Assembly: GCA_044357715.1 (NCBI GenBank)
Contig: JBIKPA010000081.1
Location: 1-11,216 of the forward strand
DNA: 11,216 nt
Direction: 5' to 3'
Source of the DNA: IMCC26207 sp044357715
GTDB lineage: Bacteria > Actinomycetota > Acidimicrobiia > Acidimicrobiales > Microtrichaceae
Positions 7,346 to 11,216 of this stretch are shown in pieces. The notes under the pieces are model-generated. The model saw only the letters and a program-made list of their open reading frames with translations. It did no database searches and was not told where the DNA came from. Numbering within the stretch: the stretch's first letter is position 1; every line of letters begins with the position of its first letter. The translations under genes were made by a program, and so were the position numbers.

Positions 7346-7368
7346 CCGCAGCGCAGTAAAAACTGCGG
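7346..7368 (-). other. Two overlapping, mutually exclusive hairpins in the 177-bp gap upstream of the SDR gene
   Basis: CGCAGT/ACTGCG (7352-7357/7362-7367) closes an AAAA tetraloop on the plus strand. CCGCAG/CTGCGG (7346-7351/7363-7368) forms an alternative stem using the same right arm. It could be a tail-less terminator for the synthetase transcript or a leader structure for the SDR. The rest of the gap (7299-7475) shows a possible minus-strand -10 (TAATAC, 7320-7315) and a short CTG run at 7461-7472, but no gene. Confidence 0.3.
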
Positions 7369-7475
7369 TGAACCGAGCAGCGTCAATGCCGAAGAGTGTC
7401 AATAAGGTACCGATAGCGCTGCGTTGGGAGAAATCCGAATCCGGCAACTGAACGCCTTCACTGCTGCTGCTGTGG

Positions 7476-9070
7476 TTATGGCTCAATTCCGAGCTCATCA
7501 AGTGCATGTTGTTTCATGCGCTTGTAATCCACCTTGCCGTTTGGTGCGCGTCCGATGCTGCTCACAAACAGCACCGTCTTGGGTGCCTTGTAGGCAGCGA
7601 GATGGCCCTTGACATGTTGAATGAGTATCGCGGGGTCAACCGTTGCCCCGGGAGCTAGCTCAACCACTGCAGTAATGGCTTCTCCAAACTTTTCATCGGG
7701 CACTCCAACAACGACAGCATCATGCACTTGACCCTGAGTTTTGAGTGCTTCTTCTACTTCCTCGGGAAAGACTTTCTCCCCGCCCGTATTGATGCAGACA
7801 GACCCGCGGCCCAGCAAGGTGATTGTGCCATCGGCCTCGATCGTTGCGTAGTCACCTGGCATTGAGTAGCGGACCCCTTCAAACTCAATGAAGGTGGCTG
7901 CCGATTTCTCGGGATCTTTGTAATACCCCAGAGGTTGATGGCCCGGAACGGCAACTCGGCCGCGTTCTCCAGAACCTGGCTGCACGGCATGGCCCTCGTC
8001 GCTGATGACCTGCGCTCCATTGCCAAGAGAAAAGTGAGCAGTCTTCTCTTCAGCCCCAGAAGAAGAGACCGATTGCCCAAGGCCGATTGCCTCTGAACTT
8101 GAAAAGGAGTCGATCAAGAACATCGTTGGATTGTGCTTGAGCAGGCCCTGTTTGGACCCCTCTGACCACATCACCCCAGATGAGGTAATCAGGAACAGGC
8201 TGGAGAGGTCCCAGCGGTCTGGCTGAGCATCGAGTACTCGAAGAATCGGCTTGGCGAAGGCATCCCCCACGATCGTGAGTGCACCCACCTTCTCTCGCTC
8301 GATGGTATCGAGCATTTCTTCAACATCTAGGTGCCGATCCTCGAGTAGTACCAATGACCCGGCAGCAGTGAGGTACAGGTTGGCAGTGAACCAACCGGTG
8401 CCATGCATTAGCGGGCAGGCGGGCATGCCGGGCATGCCAGGAGCCTCGAGTGAATCAATTGCCGCAGAAAAACCGATTGTCTCTGGGTCCTCGTTAAAAA
8501 GTGGGTTACTTACAGAAATGACGGCTCGGATGAGATCGTCTTGTCGCCACATCACGCCCTTCGGCATGCCCGTGGTACCACCGGTGTAGATCATCAAAAT
8601 GTCATCACCGGATCTACCCCAAGGAGCCACCACGCGCTCCGTTGCAGGAGCAACTACTGACTCATAGTCGATTGCCCATTCGGGGATTTCGCCACTGCCA
8701 TCATCTACCCAGAGCCAATCGCGCACCTGTGGTACCCGCTCGCGCACTGCTGCAACGCGTTCAGAAAAGCACCCGTGGAAGATAACTGCCACAGCGTCTG
8801 CGTTCTCCCACAGGTAGGCAAGTTCTTCGTCTAGGTAGCGATAGTTGGTATTGACAGGAACGAGTCCAGCCTTGAAAGCGCCGAATGCGCCCTCCATGTA
8901 CTCGGGTGCGTTGTACAAGCACCGCGATCAAGCAAATAGCGCGCCAAGCCGTCGGCGCGTGCGTCGAACTCCTTCCAGGATGTTCTGCGCTCGCCTTGAA
9001 CTTGAGCGTCAGCGTCAGGGAACCGATCAGCGATCTGTTCCCAGAGTTCAGCAAAATTCCATCCGGGCAT
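7476..9070 (-). pseudogene. Acyl-CoA synthetase (AMP-binding, FadD19-like), disrupted by an internal frameshifting deletion
   Basis: A class I adenylate-forming acyl-CoA ligase that would activate fatty or steroid side-chain acids to CoA thioesters. Frame one runs from the ATG at 9070 (good ribosome site AGAAGGGGG 4 nt upstream) through MPGWNFAELWEQIAD to ARYLLDRGA, residue 51, at about 8918, then reads nonsense to a stop near 8831. The remaining 480 residues lie in another frame from 8918 down: P-loop YTGGTTGMPKG (111-121 of this part), GYYKDPEKSAATF, GRGSVCINTGGEKVFPEE (from 370), and the C-terminal catalytic Lys in PNGKVDY (K462). That second frame is closed by a TGA at 8930-8928. Compared with FadD19, about nine residues (the DKVGLY-type strand) are missing at the junction, with a lost length of 3n+1. 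A TTG at 8918 could start a protein lacking the first ~60 residues, probably not a normal enzyme. A real lesion or an assembly error are both possible. Confidence 0.85.
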
Positions 9071-9123
9071 GATGCCCCCTTCTACCTAGTGGGTTGCTCC
9101 TGTGCGGCAGCCAACGAGTTCGG

Positions 9124-9144
9124 TAGCTGCAAACTAGGCAGCTA
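9124..9144. promoter_or_regulatory. Inverted repeat in divergent intergenic region, candidate operator
   Basis: TAGCTGC (9124-9130) and GCAGCTA (9138-9144) form perfect 7-bp arms around AAACTAG. A second palindrome, ACTAG-gcag-CTAGT (9133-9146), overlaps it. The site lies between the divergent acyl-CoA synthetase (start 9070) and acyl-CoA dehydrogenase (start 9215) genes, where a TetR-like repressor of acyl-CoA catabolism would be expected. It does not match the KstR or KstR2 consensus I recall. Confidence 0.4.
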
Positions 9145-9202
9145 GTAACCCCCTAACACGGGGAGTGTAGAGCAGCCACATGCCTTGAGTCGCCTAGCCA
9201 TC

Positions 9203-9208
9203 TACTCT
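9203..9208 (+). promoter_or_regulatory. -10-like box (TACTCT) for leaderless start of the acyl-CoA dehydrogenase
   Basis: TACTCT matches TAnnnT and ends 6 nt before the GTG at 9215, the same spacing as at the first acyltransferase gene. It supports GTG 9215 over the TTG at 9185. No convincing -35 was seen. Confidence 0.3.
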
Positions 9209-9214
9209 GATGTT

Positions 9215-10390
9215 GTGGATTTCGAACTACCTCCAGAAAGTGACCCTCGCAGAGTGGAAATTCGCGAGTGGTTGAAAAACAATCCAAGCCCAACTGGCAG
9301 ACAGCTTGCAGATGCGGGCTATGTGGCACCTCACTGGCCAAAGCCATTTGGTCTGGCTGCAAACCCGATACATCAGTTGATTATTGACGATGAACTCCGT
9401 GCCGCTGGCGTGCGCAGACCGAATAACCCAATCGGAATTGGCTGGGCGGGACCAACCCTTCTTGCCGCTGGAACTGAGGCGCAGCAGCACAAGCATTTGC
9501 TTGGCCTGCTGAGCGGCGAAGAGATCTGGTGTCAGCTGTTCTCTGAGCCGGGCGCAGGATCTGATCTTGCCTCATTGTCTACGCGGGCGGTCAAAGATGG
9601 TGACGAGTGGGTGGTCAATGGTCAAAAGATTTGGACCTCGCTTGGCCACCAAGCCACGTACGGAATCCTGATTGCACGAACTGACCCAGAGGAGTCAAAG
9701 CAGCGTGGTATCTCGTACTTCATCTGCAAGATGGATTCACCCGGAATTGAGATTCGGCCGATCCTCGAGATGACTGGCGGCCATACCTTTAACGAAGTCT
9801 TTATGACAGACCTTCGGATCCCGGCAGAGAATCTGGTGGGTAAAGTAAATGACGGTTGGCGACTGGCCAAAGTGACGCTGTCGAACGAGCGGGTCTCGTT
9901 GTCTGCGGCGGGTGCGCTCTGGGGTATGGGTCCAGATGCAGGAGACCTGTTGGATCTTGTTCGAACTGCAGGGGGAGTCACTGACCCCATCATGAGGCAG
10001 CGCCTTGTAGAGATGTACATGCGCTCAGAGATTCTTCGGTTGATTCGTCTGCGCACAGTGACTGCAGCAATTGCAGGCCGAGAGCCGGGGCCCGAGGCAT
10101 CTGTTCGAAAGGTGCTAGCCGACGAACACGGTCAAGAGATCATGAGTCTTGCCAAAGACTTGGCTGGGGCCGGGGGAATGCTGAGCGATGCGGGTCCGCT
10201 CGGCACTGAGGTTGGTATCTGGAACTACGGGTACCTATTTGCTCCAGCACTGACCATCGGGGGCGGTACGGGTGACGTTCAGCGAAACATCATTTCTGAG
10301 CGCGTGCTGGGCCTTCCCCACGATGTTGATGTTGAGGAAGGAAAATCCTTCTCAGCAAGTCAGCCCTCAGCGAGAAAAGCTGCGGGCTGA
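9215..10390 (+). CDS. Acyl-CoA dehydrogenase, FadE type (IVD/LCAD-like catalytic Glu)
   Basis: A 391-aa FAD-dependent acyl-CoA dehydrogenase that would introduce the alpha-beta double bond in beta-oxidation. With GTG 9215 as residue 1 the protein begins MDFELPPESD, the usual N terminus of actinobacterial FadE proteins; the longer TTG form (9185) adds ten residues of no family likeness. Seen: CQLFSEPGAGSDLAS (from 106), WVVNGQKIWTS, and GGGTGDVQRNIISERVLGLP near the C terminus, which binds FAD. There is no Glu in the YEGT position; the likely catalytic base is E225 in LSNERV, as in isovaleryl- and long-chain acyl-CoA dehydrogenases. This sets it apart from the glutaryl-CoA dehydrogenase in the same window. 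It is divergent from the acyl-CoA synthetase gene, which suggests a shared pathway and perhaps a shared operator. Related steroid-side-chain FadE proteins act as heterotetramers, but no partner gene is seen here. Confidence 0.87.
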   Translation: MDFELPPESDPRRVEIREWLKNNPSPTGRQLADAGYVAPHWPKPFGLAANPIHQLIIDDELRAAGVRRPNNPIGIGWAGPTLLAAGTEAQQHKHLLGLLSGEEIWCQLFSEPGAGSDLASLSTRAVKDGDEWVVNGQKIWTSLGHQATYGILIARTDPEESKQRGISYFICKMDSPGIEIRPILEMTGGHTFNEVFMTDLRIPAENLVGKVNDGWRLAKVTLSNERVSLSAAGALWGMGPDAGDLLDLVRTAGGVTDPIMRQRLVEMYMRSEILRLIRLRTVTAAIAGREPGPEASVRKVLADEHGQEIMSLAKDLAGAGGMLSDAGPLGTEVGIWNYGYLFAPALTIGGGTGDVQRNIISERVLGLPHDVDVEEGKSFSASQPSARKAAG

Positions 10391-10398
10391 GCCGCAGC
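10379..10398 (+). terminator. Putative intrinsic terminator hairpin without U-tail
   Basis: GCTGCGG (10379-10385) and CCGCAGC (10392-10398) pair perfectly around GCTGAG. The stem covers the stop codon of the acyl-CoA dehydrogenase. No T-run follows, as is often the case in Actinobacteria, so this is tentative. Confidence 0.4.
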
Positions 10399-10481
10399 GA
10401 CGCTCTACTGCGAGTACCGGCACCATCTAGATTCAGTCTCGCTCACAGCTACAGAATGCTGCGGGCTGTCCTGAGGATTGG

Positions 10482-10487
10482 TACGGT
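10482..10487 (+). promoter_or_regulatory. -10-like box (TACGGT) for leaderless start of the small-protein gene
   Basis: TACGGT fits TAnnnT and ends 8 nt before the ATG at 10496. The nearest purine-rich stretch (GAGG, about 10473-10476) is 19 nt from the ATG, too far for a ribosome site. No convincing -35. Confidence 0.3.
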
Positions 10488-10495
10488 TACGCCCA

Positions 10496-10747
10496 ATGGC
10501 AAAAAAACGCGTTGGTGACGAGTTGCAGGTGAAAGACAAGGTCGTTGCTGCAGTGGATCTTCTTGGAGTTCCTGCAGGAACCCGCGGCAAAGTTTCGCTA
10601 GTGAACGGGTTTCGCTGGGTTCGCTATCGGGTCTACTTCGATAACGGTGCAGACCTTGGATCCATCAATCGTTCCGACCTGGTGCTAGCTAAGGACTGGA
10701 CTGCTCAGAGCGAACAGACCGAAATCGAGCAAGGGGAGAACTCATGA
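10496..10747 (+). CDS. Small conserved actinobacterial protein of unknown function (83 aa)
   Basis: An 83-aa soluble protein with a basic start (MAKKRVGDELQVKDK) and an acidic, Gln/Glu-rich tail after residue 70. The middle, VPAGTRGKVSLVNGFRWVRYRVYFDNG followed by LGSINRSDLV, reads as short alternating beta strands with conserved Gly and aromatic residues, suggesting a small SH3-like or KOW-like barrel; that fold is inference. I recall similar proteins in Actinobacteria but know no function. ATG 10496 is preferred to the in-frame TTG at 10478, because the latter has no spaced ribosome site and would place its codons over the TAnnnT box. The stop overlaps the start of the F420-dependent oxidoreductase by four bases (ATGA), and a strong ribosome site for that gene lies within this one, so the two are co-expressed. 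Confidence 0.75.
   Translation: MAKKRVGDELQVKDKVVAAVDLLGVPAGTRGKVSLVNGFRWVRYRVYFDNGADLGSINRSDLVLAKDWTAQSEQTEIEQGENS
10731..10738 (+). promoter_or_regulatory. Shine-Dalgarno of the F420-dependent oxidoreductase
   Basis: AAGGGGAG ends 5 nt before the ATG at 10744, inside the 3' end of the small gene. It fixes the start and shows that this gene has its own ribosome site in addition to the stop-start overlap. Confidence 0.6.
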
Positions 10748-11216
10748 AGCTCAGTATGCAGATCGGCTACGCCGGGGGGTTTGCCGAGTCAGTAGCTCAG
10801 GTGCAGGCGCTTGAGTCGGTGGGCATGGATATTGCCTATGTGGCAGAGGCTTATGGCTACGACGCTGTCAGTCTGATGGGCTACTTGGCGGCAAAGACCT
10901 CGACTATCCAGATCGCGTCTGGCATCTTGCCGATTTACACACGCACCCCCACATTGTTGGCCATGACTGCAGCGGGGATTGATGACCTTTCCGAGGGTCG
11001 AGCAATCCTCGGCCTTGGCGCATCTGGGCCTCAGGTAATCGAGGGCTTTCACGGAGTGCCATACGACGCTCCCATTGGTCGAACCAGAGAGATCATTCAG
11101 ATCTGTAGAGATGTCTGGAAGCGAGAAGCGCCCGTTGAACACGACGGCAAGTACTACCAACTGCCGCTCCCTGCAGAAAAGGGTACTGGTCTCGGTAAAC
11201 CGCTCAAGATCATCAC
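10744..11216 (+). CDS. LLM class F420-dependent oxidoreductase (Rv3520c-like), 3'-truncated by window edge
   Basis: The first 157 residues of a luciferase-like monooxygenase fold protein (TIM barrel) of the F420-dependent type; no stop occurs before the window ends. It starts MKLSMQIGYAGG. Family features are VAEAYGYDAVSLMGYLAA (33-50), LSEGRAILGLGASGPQVIEGFHGVPY (82-107, flavin/F420-contacting segment), GRTREIIQICRDVW and REAPVEHDGKYYQLPLP, then GTGLGKPLK. This order closely follows M. tuberculosis Rv3520c as I recall it. Members reduce or oxidise unknown substrates with coenzyme F420 and occur mostly in Actinobacteria, which is the strongest taxonomic hint in the window. About half the protein is visible. 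The ATGA overlap with the upstream small gene indicates an operon. Confidence 0.88.
   Translation, partial: MKLSMQIGYAGGFAESVAQVQALESVGMDIAYVAEAYGYDAVSLMGYLAAKTSTIQIASGILPIYTRTPTLLAMTAAGIDDLSEGRAILGLGASGPQVIEGFHGVPYDAPIGRTREIIQICRDVWKREAPVEHDGKYYQLPLPAEKGTGLGKPLKII

Noticed and set aside
8910..8930. Programmed ribosomal frameshift at the synthetase junction
   Set aside because: No slippery run or downstream structure was seen, and a shift would not restore the roughly nine conserved residues that are missing.
8761..9054. Third-frame minus-strand ORF across the broken acyl-CoA synthetase 5' region
   Set aside because: It has no likeness to any adenylate-forming enzyme and simply overlaps the two real frames.
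9185..9214. TTG start ten codons upstream for the second acyl-CoA dehydrogenase
   Set aside because: No ribosome site precedes it, and the family usually begins MDFxLPPE, which fits the GTG at 9215. It cannot be fully excluded.
10478..10495. TTG start six codons upstream for the small conserved protein
   Set aside because: Purines are directly adjacent to the TTG rather than at ribosome-site spacing, and the ATG at 10496 begins a typical MAKK N terminus.
1..11216. CRISPR array, tRNA, rRNA, insertion sequence or phage integration
   Set aside because: No regularly spaced repeats, cloverleaf-like segments, transposase or integrase frames, or terminal inverted repeats with target duplications were seen.

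Overview
The window looks like chromosomal DNA from an actinobacterium. The pointers are a Rv3520c-like F420-dependent luciferase-family oxidoreductase, a small conserved protein of a type I recall from Actinobacteria, several acyl-CoA catabolic enzymes of actinobacterial type, and several starts that look leaderless (TAnnnT box 6-8 nt before the start codon, no Shine-Dalgarno). Base composition is moderately GC-rich by eye, which would suit an Acidimicrobiia-like environmental lineage better than a streptomycete or mycobacterium. The placement is inference; no marker gene is present.

Layout. Bases 2-2199 (+): the C-terminal part of a choloylglycine-hydrolase-family Ntn amidase, translationally coupled (GTGA overlap) to a 14-TM DHA2-type MFS transporter. 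Bases 2222-3430 (-): a glutaryl-CoA dehydrogenase, convergent with the MFS gene and divergent from the next pair. Bases 3545-6347 (+): two tandem, overlapping, paralogous acyltransferase-3 membrane proteins sharing an unusual N-terminal motif and a conserved cytoplasmic tail. The overlap carries a 15-bp tandem repeat. Bases 6402-9070 (-): an HSD17B4-like SDR and, upstream of it, a FadD19-like acyl-CoA synthetase gene broken by a frameshifting deletion near its 5' end. Bases 9215-10390 (+): a second acyl-CoA dehydrogenase of a different (FadE, IVD/LCAD-like) type, divergent from the fadD gene. Bases 10496-11216 (+): a small 83-aa protein coupled (ATGA overlap) to the F420-dependent oxidoreductase, which runs off the window.

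Functionally, acyl-CoA ligase, acyl-CoA dehydrogenase and SDR (3-hydroxyacyl-CoA dehydrogenase type) are three steps of a beta-oxidation scheme; glutaryl-CoA dehydrogenase belongs to lysine/tryptophan/aromatic degradation. The ligase lesion suggests this branch may be decaying or that the assembly is wrong at that point. Both divergent intergenic regions contain a 7-bp-arm inverted repeat suitable as an operator, but no regulator gene is present in the window. I saw no tRNA, rRNA, CRISPR array, insertion sequence or integrase. No stretch longer than 300 bases lacks a gene; the longest gap is 7299-7475.
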